NCBI GenBank assembly: GCA_913063375.1
Contig: CAJXXR010000015.1
Coordinates: 1-64,000, forward strand
Source: an uncultured Flavobacteriales bacterium
Lineage (GTDB): Bacteria; Bacteroidota; Bacteroidia; Flavobacteriales; CAJXXR01
Reading direction: 5' to 3'
DNA length: 64,000 nucleotides
Each line of letters opens with the position of its first letter. Position 1 is the first letter of the stretch. The notes under the pieces were generated by a model that saw nothing but the letters and a program-made list of their open reading frames with translations, was not told where the DNA came from and did not search any database. A program made the position numbers and the translations under genes. This document shows, piece after piece, positions 55,399 to 64,000 of the stretch.

Positions 55399-56802
55399 AT
55401 GAAAAAGATAATTTCAAGTTTAATCTTACTCATTTCAGGTGCGCTTACTGCTCAGACTCATCAACCATTATTGATGTATGGATTTGAGCAAATCCCAGGA
55501 TCAATGGAAATGAACCCTGCCTTTGCGATGCCGAATGCTTATCTAATTGGTGTTCCAGTTTTAGCTAACATCAATTTATCTATGCATGCCAATAGCTATT
55601 CTTTCGAAGATATTCTTAAAAGAGAATCAGGAGATAGAACAGTTATTGATTTTAAGAACATTGCCGATCTAACAGATGAAAACACGTTCATTAATACGCA
55701 ATTCACTACGAATATTATTCAAGGTGGGATCTCAGCGTATAATGGAGGCTATTGGTCTTTCGGTTTTAATACGGATGTAGATGTTCATCTTAATTTATCA
55801 AGTGACTTAATTGACCTTGCCTTTTTCGGTAACAATCACGATAGAACCATTAACAAATGGGTTGAATTTGCTGACCTTGGAGTGGAAGCTTCTGCTTACT
55901 CTACTTGGCACGTTGGATATTCTAAAGATCTGAATAAACGAATCCGTCTAGGTGGTCGTTTTAAAATCTACAACGGACTTTTCAATGTATCCGTTAGAGA
56001 TAACGATATGAAGATTATTACGCGTAAAGATGATTTGATTCCTGACGAAATTGAAGCTTCAGGTACTGCGCAGGTTTTCTGGACTGGAATAGATGCTTTC
56101 AGTGATGACGCTGAGGATCCAGAAATGAGCCCTATCAACTTTAACAACCTAGGTATGGGGATTGATCTTGGTATTGACTATATGTTCAACAAAAACATGT
56201 ATTTATCAGCCAGTATCGTTGACCTAGGATTTATCCAATGGGATGACAACGGACAAGGGTATGATATCCGTATGGACTCTACAATTAAGTTTACAGGATT
56301 TGCATTTGATGCTTCGGGAGATCCAGATCAATTGGAGGATGACTTAGACGATTGGACAGATGAGGCTGAAGACAACTTCAAGACCGATTCATTGACCAAT
56401 ACAAAGTATACCAATATGATGGCTATGAAGACCTATATCAATGGTACGTATAGAATCAATAAATCTAATTTTGTATCTGCTACTTTCGCAGGACAACTTA
56501 GAGGAGATCATTATACAGCAGGATTAGGTGTGAATTACCACTTAAAGGTTAAAAAGTTCTTAAACCTTAGAATGGGTGTTAGCTATATGGACAACCAAGC
56601 GGATATAGGAATTGGTACTAACTTTAAAATTGGTGCATTCAATATGTTCTTGATTACAGATAACCTAATGTCTATGGTAAGCCCTAGAACAACACATGGG
56701 GTGAATTTTGCTTTAGGGATGAACGTCCAACTTAAAGGAAAAGGAAATAAAAAAGGAAGAGGATATAGTAAAACTAGATGGGAAAACTCTAGCGATAGAT
56801 AA
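55399..56802 (+). CDS. DUF5723-like outer-membrane protein
   Basis: A 467-residue exported protein with a signal peptide (MKKIISSLILLISGALTAQT). The N-terminal segment MYGFEQIPGSMEMNPAFAMPNAYLIGVPVLANI is typical of the DUF5723 barrel-like family of Bacteroidota, which has PorV/FadL-like features. Later segments (GVNYHLKVKKFLNLRMGVSYMDNQADIGIGTNF) alternate as in transmembrane barrels. The frame opens earlier at a TTG inside the upstream gene; the ATG at 55399 with its clean signal peptide is the start. Function unknown; a link to the lipoprotein partner is inferred from the operon. Confidence 0.75.
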   Translation: MKKIISSLILLISGALTAQTHQPLLMYGFEQIPGSMEMNPAFAMPNAYLIGVPVLANINLSMHANSYSFEDILKRESGDRTVIDFKNIADLTDENTFINTQFTTNIIQGGISAYNGGYWSFGFNTDVDVHLNLSSDLIDLAFFGNNHDRTINKWVEFADLGVEASAYSTWHVGYSKDLNKRIRLGGRFKIYNGLFNVSVRDNDMKIITRKDDLIPDEIEASGTAQVFWTGIDAFSDDAEDPEMSPINFNNLGMGIDLGIDYMFNKNMYLSASIVDLGFIQWDDNGQGYDIRMDSTIKFTGFAFDASGDPDQLEDDLDDWTDEAEDNFKTDSLTNTKYTNMMAMKTYINGTYRINKSNFVSATFAGQLRGDHYTAGLGVNYHLKVKKFLNLRMGVSYMDNQADIGIGTNFKIGAFNMFLITDNLMSMVSPRTTHGVNFALGMNVQLKGKGNKKGRGYSKTRWENSSDR

Positions 56803-56826
56803 GCCCTACCTTATAGAATACTTTAA

Positions 56827-56856
56827 AAGCCAATGGATATCCATTGGCTTTTTTCA
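56827..56856 (+). terminator. Rho-independent terminator
   Basis: The 11-bp perfect stem AAGCCAATGGA/TCCATTGGCTT has a minimal 2-base centre and is followed by a T-run. It ends the lipoprotein-barrel operon. Confidence 0.85.
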
Positions 56857-56883
56857 TTTATGCAAGCTTGAAATATTATTGAA

Positions 56884-58701
56884 ATGAATAAAAATCATCA
56901 TATTTGTAAGTATAAGAACTACAAATTGACGGCATTGACTTTAAAACATTCTTTTTTCACCTTTATCCTCCTTCTTAGTGTGCTGTTTGGTTCAAACTTT
57001 GACCTTCAGGCACAAAAAAGCGCACAAAACAATGGGTTAGATGGCCAAACCTGGAAAGAAAAAATCCAGTCCATCTCCTTACACATGCCCTTGGATATTC
57101 CTCTTTTTTTGGCCGGAAATTTTTGCGAATTAAGACCCAACCATTTTCATGGAGGTATTGATATAAAAACCCAAGGAAGATCTGGGTTAAAGGTCTATGC
57201 CAGTGATGATGGTTATATAAGTAGAATAAAAGTTTCTCCCTATGGTTATGGGCAAGCTTTATATATTCACCATCCTAAAACTGGACTGACCACCGTTTAT
57301 GCACACCTTTCCAAGTTTAATACTAAAATTGCTAAACACATCAAGCACCTTCAGTATCAAAAAGAAAGTTATGCCCTGGATATAAATCCAACAGCTGAGG
57401 AATTTAAAATAACGAAAGGTCAATTTATTGCCTTTAGTGGGAATTCTGGTGGGTCCCATGCGCCGCACCTTCATTATGAGATTAGGGAATCTTCCAACCA
57501 AGAACCCATCAATCCTTTGTATTATCCTTTTGACATAAAGGATCACATTTCACCAGATATAAATGGATTGGTCAACTATAGTCTTCATCCCAATAATCAC
57601 TTTAGTATTCTCAATTTTCATCCATATAAACTAATAAAAAAAGGGAATCATTATCATTTGAATGATACGGTAGAAGCCCCCTTGATAACCTCTTTTGGCC
57701 TCAAGTGCTATGACCGTTCGGATGGGATGAGCAACCTCAACGGTGTCTATGAAATGAAAATGTTCATAGATAGTGTCCCCTATTTTTCCTTTAAAATGGA
57801 TCAATTTTCGTTTAGCGAATCCAAGTATATCAATTCATTTATTGATTACGCCTTATACAAAGCAGATAAAGGACGGTTTATTAAGTGTTTTGTGGAACCT
57901 CAGAACAAATTATCCCTATATCCAATAAAAAAGAAGGATGGTATTTTAATGCTGGAAGATGGGAGATTCTATAAAGTGCATTTTGATGTCATGGACAACC
58001 ATGGTAACAAAAGCTTTCTGGACTTCACCATGAAGGGAGTAGATAAAATGCAATGTTTACCCGACCCTAGTAAGTTTAAAGCCAGTTCAAATAAGATCAA
58101 TACGTTCACATTCCATGGCGCACAACTAAACCTACCTAAGCAAGCACTCTACGTTGACCAATATTTAGATTTTGAACAATTGGACAGTGTTCAGGGAGCA
58201 AGCTCCGGATGCTATCAGGTTCATTCGGAAAAAACGCCGCTTCATAAAAAGGCAAAATTAACGCTTCCCATCCATGCGGATATTCCTAAAGATTTGAAGG
58301 AGAAAATATGCCTTGCACAATTGAATAAAAAAGGAGAATGGCATGGGGTAAATAGTACAGTAAACAGGTTCAGCATTGAAGCCAAAATAAAGAGTTTCGG
58401 TATCTATAGCTCTTTTCTCGATACTGTTCCTCCAGAAATTAGCCTAGTGAATATAGAACAGGATAAAAATATGGCTGAGCGAATAAGCATAAGAGTCAAG
58501 GCTATTGACAAATTATCAGGGATCAAAAACTATCGGGGATATATTGATGGAAAATGGGTTTTAATGGCTTATGATGCCAAAAATGACCTGTTCATTTATA
58601 ATTTTGAAAATGTTGCGAAGGGAACAAAACATCTCTTCGAATTTCACGTTACTGACAAGAGGAACAATAAAAGTGTGATAAAAATCGATTATACACGCTA
58701 G
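56884..58701 (+). CDS. M23 (LytM-type) peptidase family protein
   Basis: A 605-residue exported protein. The hydrophobic N-terminus ends near FDLQAQ. The LytM-type zinc domain lies at about residues 80-205: HFHGGID with His89 and Asp93, the VYAHLSKF strand, and HLHYEIR (about 196-198). Catalytic residues are complete, so cleavage of peptidoglycan cross-links is likely, or of another Gly-rich target. Residues ~205-605 are an additional beta-rich C-terminal part typical of Bacteroidota M23 proteins. A terminator lies upstream and no strong promoter box is seen. Confidence 0.88.
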   Translation: MNKNHHICKYKNYKLTALTLKHSFFTFILLLSVLFGSNFDLQAQKSAQNNGLDGQTWKEKIQSISLHMPLDIPLFLAGNFCELRPNHFHGGIDIKTQGRSGLKVYASDDGYISRIKVSPYGYGQALYIHHPKTGLTTVYAHLSKFNTKIAKHIKHLQYQKESYALDINPTAEEFKITKGQFIAFSGNSGGSHAPHLHYEIRESSNQEPINPLYYPFDIKDHISPDINGLVNYSLHPNNHFSILNFHPYKLIKKGNHYHLNDTVEAPLITSFGLKCYDRSDGMSNLNGVYEMKMFIDSVPYFSFKMDQFSFSESKYINSFIDYALYKADKGRFIKCFVEPQNKLSLYPIKKKDGILMLEDGRFYKVHFDVMDNHGNKSFLDFTMKGVDKMQCLPDPSKFKASSNKINTFTFHGAQLNLPKQALYVDQYLDFEQLDSVQGASSGCYQVHSEKTPLHKKAKLTLPIHADIPKDLKEKICLAQLNKKGEWHGVNSTVNRFSIEAKIKSFGIYSSFLDTVPPEISLVNIEQDKNMAERISIRVKAIDKLSGIKNYRGYIDGKWVLMAYDAKNDLFIYNFENVAKGTKHLFEFHVTDKRNNKSVIKIDYTR

Positions 58702-58706
58702 TTTAT

Positions 58707-58714
58707 TATTTTTG
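58707..58714 (+). promoter_or_regulatory. Possible -7 box before the TonB-dependent receptor
   Basis: TATTTTTG matches TAnnTTTG, 77 bases before the ATG. No TTG at the expected -33 position, so support is modest. Confidence 0.35.
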
Positions 58715-58790
58715 GTGTTTAAACCCTTTTGGAATTTCCAAAAGCAATTTGCCATTATAAGACTATGGCTACAAGACTAGAGCTCAAACA

Positions 58791-61208
58791 ATGTATATAA
58801 CCAGGTTATTCCTATTTTTCTCCTTAATTTTTAGTGTAGGATTTGCTCAAAGCGCATCCATCCATGGAGAGGTTACTGACCTTAATGGGTTGAAATTATC
58901 GAATGTGAATGTTCGATCAAAATTTGGACAAACAACCACTGACTCCATCGGTCAATATCATTTGGCGCTTCCATGGGGTAAAAAAATAAAAATCACCTAC
59001 TCTTCTGTTAGTTCAAATTCGCTTACGCTGGAGGTAAGACTAAAGAACGGAGAAAACCAAACCGTCAATGTAATTCTTGAAATGGAGAATACACTGATGG
59101 AAGATATTGAACTAAAGGAAAAGTCCACTGACAGATTTGATAATGAAATCAAATTAAATGTCAAAGACCTGGACAATATAGGGACGGCAAATGGAGGTGT
59201 AGAAGCTTTGGTAACTGCTATTAGTGCTTCTGTATCCTCCAATAGTGAATTGAGTTCCCAGTATGCTGTTAGAGGTGGTAACTATGACGAAAACCTTGTT
59301 TATGTAAATGGTTTACAAATCTATCGCCCCTTTCTAATCCGTTCAGGACAACAAGAGGGATTGAGTTTTTTGAATCCTGATATGGTTTCTGAAATTAAGT
59401 TCTCGGCAGGTGGTTTTGAAGCAAAATATGGAGATAAACTTTCTTCTGTATTAGATATCACTTATAAGAAAGCTACTGAATTCAAAACCAAGGCTTATCT
59501 GAGTTTTGTAGGAGCTGGTGTAACAATTGAAAACCCATTTAAGATAAAAGATAAAACACTATCGTTTATTGGTAGTTTCCGGTATAAATCGAATTCATTC
59601 TTATTGAATTCCCTAGATACCGAAGGAGATTATAGACCCGAATTTACGGATCTTCAAACCTATATGTACTACCCTGTAGGGAAACGATCCAGCCTTTCCC
59701 TTATTGGAAATTATTCTAATAATACCTATCAGTTTATTCCAAAGACTAGAACAAGTGAATTTGGTACCGTACAAGAAGCTTTACAGTTAAAGGTATTCTT
59801 TGATGGGCAAGAGATTGATAAATATGAAAATGGAAATATAGCCTTACAATACAGTTTTAATCCAACCGAAGATCTTAAGCTTCAATGGCAAATATCACAC
59901 TTTAGAACACTGGAACAGGAGTTCTACGATATTGAAGGACAATACATCCTTGGCCAGCTAGATAATAGTCTAGGATCTGAATCTTTTGGAGATGTTGTCG
60001 CAGTGCGTGGTGTTGGAGGATATCTTAACCATGCGAGAAACGAGTTATATGCAAGGGTGACAAATTTCAATCATAGAGGAGACTTGGAACTCGAAAGTGG
60101 TGAATTTACTTGGGGGTTAGATGCTCAACACGAAATTATTGATGACAATATTAGAGAGTGGCAATTAATTGATTCTGTTGGTTTTTCAACGAATTATTTA
60201 AATGATGATTTAGAGCTTTTTGATTTTATCAAATCGAGTCATTCTGATTTTACTAGTAACCGTTTCCATGGTTTTGCCCAGTATTCAAATAGTTATTATA
60301 ACCCTGAAACAAAAAGAGCACTTAAATATAAGGTTGGATTGAGAGCGAATCATTGGGATGTCAATGGAGAAACTTTCTTTAGTCCAAGAGCTCAGATTTC
60401 CTATAAACCGAATTGGAAGAGAGATGTAATTTTAAAAGCCTCTGCTGGTTCGTACAATCAATCTCCTTTTTACAGAGAGTTGAGAGATCGCTCAGGTGCA
60501 TTAAACCTAGATATCCAATCACAAAAGTCTGCTCAATATGTAGTCGGAGTAGACTATGCCCTAGACTTATGGGATAGGCCTTTCAGGCTAAGTGCTGAAG
60601 TGTACCATAAACAATTGTGGGATGTGATTCCTTATGAGCTAGAAAATTTGCAAATAAGATACTTAGCAGAGAACAATGCCAAAGCTTTTTCTACGGGATT
60701 GGAATTGCGTTTAAATGGGGAATTTGTAGAAGGGTTAGAATCATATGTTAGTATAGCCTTTATGAAATCTGAAGAGGATATTCAAGGAGATGATTATGGG
60801 TATATTCCTAAGCCCACAGATAGAAGGGTAAACTTCAATATTTTCTTCCAGGATTATTTTCAAAACAATCCCAATTTCAAAGTACACCTAAAAGTAGTGT
60901 ATGGAAGTAGTATGGCTGTAGGTCCACCTAGATCAGAAAGAAAAGATCAAACCCAACGTTTGATTCCTGCCTATAGAAGGGTTGATTTCGGATTGTCTAG
61001 AAGCTTAAAAAGAGAAGGACAAGTTAATGCCCCAAAGCTGTTCAAGGATTTCAAATCTGTTTGGCTGGGAGCTGAGGTACTGAACCTATTTGGAATAAGT
61101 AATACAGTTTCCTTTTTATGGATTACCGATGCGCAGCAAGTACAATACGCTGTTCCCAATTTCCTAACAGCAAGAATCATCAATTTAAAACTGATAGCCT
61201 CATTCTAA
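58791..61208 (+). CDS. TonB-dependent outer-membrane receptor
   Basis: An 805-residue receptor. The signal peptide (MYITRLFLFFSLIFSVGFAQS) is followed by a carboxypeptidase-regulatory-like domain (HGEVTDLNGLKLSNVNVRS), then a plug domain (SQYAVRGGNYDENLVYVNGLQIYRP, EIKFSAGGFEAKYGDKLSSVLDITYK), and a long beta-barrel ending in a terminal strand (IINLKLIASF). It imports a substrate using energy from TonB-ExbBD. Size and motifs differ from the SusC class: it is shorter and has no adjacent SusD. Ligand unknown. It is followed by small genes in tight spacing, probably one operon. Confidence 0.9.
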   Translation: MYITRLFLFFSLIFSVGFAQSASIHGEVTDLNGLKLSNVNVRSKFGQTTTDSIGQYHLALPWGKKIKITYSSVSSNSLTLEVRLKNGENQTVNVILEMENTLMEDIELKEKSTDRFDNEIKLNVKDLDNIGTANGGVEALVTAISASVSSNSELSSQYAVRGGNYDENLVYVNGLQIYRPFLIRSGQQEGLSFLNPDMVSEIKFSAGGFEAKYGDKLSSVLDITYKKATEFKTKAYLSFVGAGVTIENPFKIKDKTLSFIGSFRYKSNSFLLNSLDTEGDYRPEFTDLQTYMYYPVGKRSSLSLIGNYSNNTYQFIPKTRTSEFGTVQEALQLKVFFDGQEIDKYENGNIALQYSFNPTEDLKLQWQISHFRTLEQEFYDIEGQYILGQLDNSLGSESFGDVVAVRGVGGYLNHARNELYARVTNFNHRGDLELESGEFTWGLDAQHEIIDDNIREWQLIDSVGFSTNYLNDDLELFDFIKSSHSDFTSNRFHGFAQYSNSYYNPETKRALKYKVGLRANHWDVNGETFFSPRAQISYKPNWKRDVILKASAGSYNQSPFYRELRDRSGALNLDIQSQKSAQYVVGVDYALDLWDRPFRLSAEVYHKQLWDVIPYELENLQIRYLAENNAKAFSTGLELRLNGEFVEGLESYVSIAFMKSEEDIQGDDYGYIPKPTDRRVNFNIFFQDYFQNNPNFKVHLKVVYGSSMAVGPPRSERKDQTQRLIPAYRRVDFGLSRSLKREGQVNAPKLFKDFKSVWLGAEVLNLFGISNTVSFLWITDAQQVQYAVPNFLTARIINLKLIASF

Positions 61209-61210
61209 TT

Positions 61211-61468
61211 ATGCGTATAGTTGAACAAATACCTCATTCAGCCTTTAATATAACGTTGTTTGCTACGGAAAAAGATTTCATTTTAAAGCTTGAGGCTGGT
61301 CCCATGGAGCAATCGTATAAGCTAAGTAAGGAACTTTTTGAATCTGCTGCGGCAGTTAAAAAGCACCTTTCTAGTCAATTTATTGAAAAGGCTCATGATT
61401 TATTCAATGAGATGTATCTCAACCGTGAAGCCATGGTAACAGCCATTAAAAAGGATAAAACAAATTAA
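61211..61468 (+). CDS. Small conserved hypothetical protein
   Basis: An 85-residue cytoplasmic protein (MRIVEQIPHSAFNITLFATEKDFILKL...). It begins 2 bases after the receptor stop; a longer upstream reading through the receptor's 3' end in another frame is unlikely. Basic and acidic residues alternate, with a helical C-terminus (IEKAHDLFNEMYLNREAM). No motif is recognised. It is followed 2 bases later by the next gene, in the same operon. Confidence 0.65.
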   Translation: MRIVEQIPHSAFNITLFATEKDFILKLEAGPMEQSYKLSKELFESAAAVKKHLSSQFIEKAHDLFNEMYLNREAMVTAIKKDKTN

Positions 61469-61470
61469 TT

Positions 61471-62532
61471 GTGCGAGCCCTGTTAATTTCCATATTAACC
61501 TTGATAGTTTGCTATTCAAACCGTCTATTGAAATCCAAATCACGGATCTTCATGTCCTGCCTTTTATTTGGGATGGGGGCACTATTTGCCCAATCGGAAG
61601 TCAACCTAAGGGATTTTGTAAGACTCAATGATATCGGTGTTAAAATCATCGATCAGAAGGCTTTAAAAAAACATGCCAAGAAATTGGAAATGGACAAGGC
61701 TAAGGAAAAATTATTTTGGACAGATTTAAAACAGCAAAAAAAGGACATTAAGGCAGAGCTTAAAGAATATAACAAATTGGTCTATGAACGTAGACGTCTA
61801 GAAGAAACAGAAGTCCGTATGGGGGGAGGATCAGATTCTTCCAATGTTCCTTATATCGAAAAGATAAAACAAAGTACAGAATCCCTTCATGCTAAAAAGG
61901 AAGAATTGATCTTCAATAAAAAAGAACTGGAGGAGGTGGAAGAAATAGCCCTAAAGGCACAGCCTTCACTTATACCACCAAGAAGAGCAAATTACCCTTG
62001 GCATTCAGATGTACCTTCAGATTGTGACAATCATATTTTTATAGATCTTATTCATAAAGATACGACCATTCAAATGGCCACAAAAACGGTCTTTGATAAT
62101 GAAACTAATTTCCTACGATCAGCCGATATGCCACAGGCTAAATGTCAATTGGCCTTATTAAAAGAACGAGGAAAACTCTTTGTAATAGTTGATTGGAAAG
62201 AAATTTCTGAGGAAGAACATGCTCTTTGGAGATTATCAAAAGAAGATATGCTAAGCATAACTTTGGAGGATGGTACTAGTTTTGACTTGTATTATGAAGG
62301 AGTAGAGCGAAATGCTATCTGTAATAAGGACCAAACCATCCAGCAGTTTCAAGCCAAATATAGAATGTTGGAAGAGGATATTCAAAATTGTCAACAATCT
62401 CCATTGCAGGAAATATCCTTATTCTCTGAAAATAGACAACTAAGTATTCCTATAGGTAAAAAGTGGATTGACAAACCAGGCGATTGGAAGCCGGTTGAAT
62501 TTTTCTTAACTTATATACCTTGCTTTAAATAA
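61471..62532 (+). CDS. Exported coiled-coil-containing protein of unknown function
   Basis: A 353-residue protein. The GTG start at 61471 gives two hydrophobic segments, one at residues 1-16 and one ending LLFGMGALFAQ, so the real start may instead be the TTG at 61528 or the ATG at 61552, with a signal peptide ending at FAQS. Residues ~65-150 are charged and heptad-like (KQQKKDIKAELKEYNKL), suggesting a coiled coil. The C-terminal part includes several Cys residues (PSDCDN, QAKCQL, AICNKDQ). No family recognised. It follows a small gene by 2 bases. Confidence 0.6.
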   Translation: MRALLISILTLIVCYSNRLLKSKSRIFMSCLLFGMGALFAQSEVNLRDFVRLNDIGVKIIDQKALKKHAKKLEMDKAKEKLFWTDLKQQKKDIKAELKEYNKLVYERRRLEETEVRMGGGSDSSNVPYIEKIKQSTESLHAKKEELIFNKKELEEVEEIALKAQPSLIPPRRANYPWHSDVPSDCDNHIFIDLIHKDTTIQMATKTVFDNETNFLRSADMPQAKCQLALLKERGKLFVIVDWKEISEEEHALWRLSKEDMLSITLEDGTSFDLYYEGVERNAICNKDQTIQQFQAKYRMLEEDIQNCQQSPLQEISLFSENRQLSIPIGKKWIDKPGDWKPVEFFLTYIPCFK

Positions 62533-62534
62533 TT

Positions 62535-63425
62535 ATGGAAACTGTTTTAATCTGTGGAGGGACCGGAATGATCGGTCAAGCATTAAGAGCCTATTTACGT
62601 AATAAGGGCTTTAAAGTTATTATTCTCAGCAGAAATAAAAGCAATGAATTTCACGACAAGTGGAATCCCATCGAATCTCAATTTCCCAAAAAATACCTTA
62701 ACACAGTTGACCATATCATCAATTTAAGTGGTGAAAACATCAATCAGCGTTGGACTGCAGAGACTAAGAAAAGACTTTATTCCAGTAGAGTAGATAGTAC
62801 TTCTTTTCTCTTTTCTCTTTTAGCCCATAACGAACATACCGTGCGTTCTTTCATAAATGCATCTGGCATTAGTATTTATGGCGATCGAGGAGACCTTATA
62901 ATAAATGAAAAAGATAGTCCAGGTGTCGATTTTTTAGCCAAGCTATGTGTAGACTGGGAACGAGAGGCAGAAAACATAAGAGCTTTAGGTATACGTACCA
63001 ACATTGTCCGTATTAGCCCTACTTTGAGTGATCAAGGTGGATTTTTAAAAATAATACAACCGATTGCCAAAATGGGTGTTTTAAACCCTTTGGGTTCTGG
63101 AAAACAATTTTTCCCTTGGATCCATATAGATGACTTATGTGCAATCTTTCACTTCCTTCTTGTCAATAGTGAGGCGAATGATGTTTGGAATGCTTGCTCT
63201 CCGGAAAATGTTCGGCAAGATGAATTCAATAATAGTTTGTGTAAAATACTCCACAAACCTTACTTTTTACCCGCTATTCCAAGTACATTAATTGAGGTCC
63301 TCTTTGGTGATCGATCTCATTTATTTTTGGATAGTATATGTTCCAAGCCAGAAAACCTTCTTGAGAAGGGATTTCTTTTTAAATTTGCCTCCTTAGATAG
63401 CGCATTGAAAAATGTACTTGACTAA
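62535..63425 (+). CDS. TIGR01777-type NAD-dependent epimerase-like protein
   Basis: A 296-residue Rossmann-fold protein of the SDR superfamily. The NAD-binding GGTGMIGQALRAYL segment, the INLSGENINQRWTAETKKRLYSSRVDST block and NASGISIYGDRG are signatures of the TIGR01777 (YfcH-like) group. The C-terminal domain of this group (DUF1731-like) is at about 240-296. The catalytic YxxxK of classical SDRs is replaced or absent, as is typical here. Substrate is unknown. It follows the previous gene by 2 bases and precedes ferrochelatase by 8 bases. Confidence 0.82.
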   Translation: METVLICGGTGMIGQALRAYLRNKGFKVIILSRNKSNEFHDKWNPIESQFPKKYLNTVDHIINLSGENINQRWTAETKKRLYSSRVDSTSFLFSLLAHNEHTVRSFINASGISIYGDRGDLIINEKDSPGVDFLAKLCVDWEREAENIRALGIRTNIVRISPTLSDQGGFLKIIQPIAKMGVLNPLGSGKQFFPWIHIDDLCAIFHFLLVNSEANDVWNACSPENVRQDEFNNSLCKILHKPYFLPAIPSTLIEVLFGDRSHLFLDSICSKPENLLEKGFLFKFASLDSALKNVLD

Positions 63426-63433
63426 ATAGACCT

Positions 63434-64000
63434 ATGAATAACCACACTAAAACAGGTGTATTGCTTATTAATTTAGGCACACCAGACAGTCCTAAGGTTT
63501 CGGATGTAAGATCCTACCTCACGCAATTCTTGAATGATCCTAGGGTAATTGACTTACCTTGGTTGGCAAGGAAACTACTTGTGAATCTAATTATCATTCC
63601 AAAGAGAGCGCGTGCATCTGCTGCAGAATACCAAAAGGTTTTTAATAAAAAAGGGTCTCCCCTACTATACCACAGTGTATCTATCACAGACAAGGTTCAG
63701 AACATACTAGGAGACGATTACGGCGTTCATTTAGCCATGCGTTACAAACAACCTTCCATAGAAGATACCCTTGCTAAAATGCAAGCTTTGCACTATGATA
63801 AGATTATTGTTTTACCGCTATTCCCACAATATGCATCTTCCACAAATGGATCTGCTATAGAAGAGGTGATGCGTATAGTACGCAAATGGTGGGTTATTCC
63901 AAATATGGAATTCATCAGCCAATTTTATACGGATCAAAATTATATTGACTTAGTTAGCAAACGTGCACAGCCTTTCAATCTAGAAGCTTACGACCATATC
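63434..64000 (+). CDS. hemH: Ferrochelatase, N-terminal part (runs off the edge)
   Basis: The first 189 residues are visible. The enzyme inserts ferrous iron into protoporphyrin IX, the last step of haem synthesis. TGVLLINLGTPDSPKVSDVRSYLTQFLNDPRVID at the N-terminus, the KGSPLLYHS segment, AMRYKQPSIED and KIIVLPLFPQYASSTNGSA are diagnostic. It starts at the ATG 8 bases after the epimerase-like gene. The C-terminal half with the catalytic His is outside the window. Confidence 0.93.
   Translation, partial: MNNHTKTGVLLINLGTPDSPKVSDVRSYLTQFLNDPRVIDLPWLARKLLVNLIIIPKRARASAAEYQKVFNKKGSPLLYHSVSITDKVQNILGDDYGVHLAMRYKQPSIEDTLAKMQALHYDKIIVLPLFPQYASSTNGSAIEEVMRIVRKWWVIPNMEFISQFYTDQNYIDLVSKRAQPFNLEAYDHI

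Noticed and set aside
58791..61208. SusC-like glycan receptor
   Set aside because: The length is about 805 residues, shorter than SusC, and no SusD gene is adjacent.
1..64000. tRNA, rRNA, IS element, CRISPR or att site
   Set aside because: No cloverleaf-like sequence, transposase, regular spacer array or flanking direct repeats was seen in any intergenic region.

Overview
The window is a chromosomal stretch of a Bacteroidota bacterium. The evidence is AT-rich DNA with weak ribosome-binding sites, promoters of the TAnnTTTG (-7) type, an LpxC-FabZ fusion, a PorX-type response regulator of the type IX secretion system (T9SS), and gliding/T9SS type B C-terminal sorting domains. Paired DUF3857/transglutaminase proteins and large FG-GAP/ASPIC-UnbV lipoproteins fit the same phylum. 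I cannot place it below that level with confidence; Flavobacteriia-like or Saprospiria-like lineages both fit. No phage, IS element, CRISPR array, tRNA or rRNA was recognised.

Layout. 1-295 is intergenic with a well-formed leftward promoter whose gene lies outside the window. 296-9310 is leftward: a Dps ferritin-like protein, a UvrD/PcrA helicase, a PLP-dependent desulfhydrase/ACC-deaminase-like enzyme, then an envelope cluster of a transglutaminase-like protein, a diverged partner and a small barrel-like protein. 9475-12060 is rightward: a 58-residue cysteine-rich protein translationally coupled to urocanate hydratase, then a small lipoprotein. 12256-22508 holds three tandem paralogous ~1110-residue FG-GAP/ASPIC-UnbV lipoproteins. 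22547-27637 is a leftward lipid A block (ABC ATPase, lpxA, lpxC-fabZ, lpxD, HD hydrolase). Divergent from it are porX, tsaE and a large exported protein that looks like a GH38 mannosidase with its metal site lost (27816-32896).

32946-36570 is leftward: a subtilisin-like lipoprotein, aroA and aroB. 36781-43009 is rightward: proline dehydrogenase, then a tight operon of two M16 peptidases, an outer-membrane protein, a thioesterase and an ApbE flavinyltransferase. 43127-49867 holds three tandem secreted PKD-type proteins with T9SS type B tails. 49905-53096 contains a conserved leftward protein of unknown function, an MBL hydrolase and kdsA. 53217-63425 is rightward: a large lipoprotein with a barrel partner, an M23 peptidase, a TonB-dependent receptor, two small-to-medium unknown proteins and a TIGR01777-type epimerase. 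Ferrochelatase runs off the right edge.

Most of the window serves the cell envelope: lipid A and KDO synthesis, T9SS regulation and T9SS cargo, lipoproteins and outer-membrane barrels. The least ordinary parts are the FG-GAP triplet without a nearby SusC/SusD pair, the GH38-like protein without its HxHxD metal motif, the PKD triplet with a 21-bp palindrome between the first two genes, and the small Cys-rich protein coupled to hutU. I found nothing that I can honestly call a new biological system.
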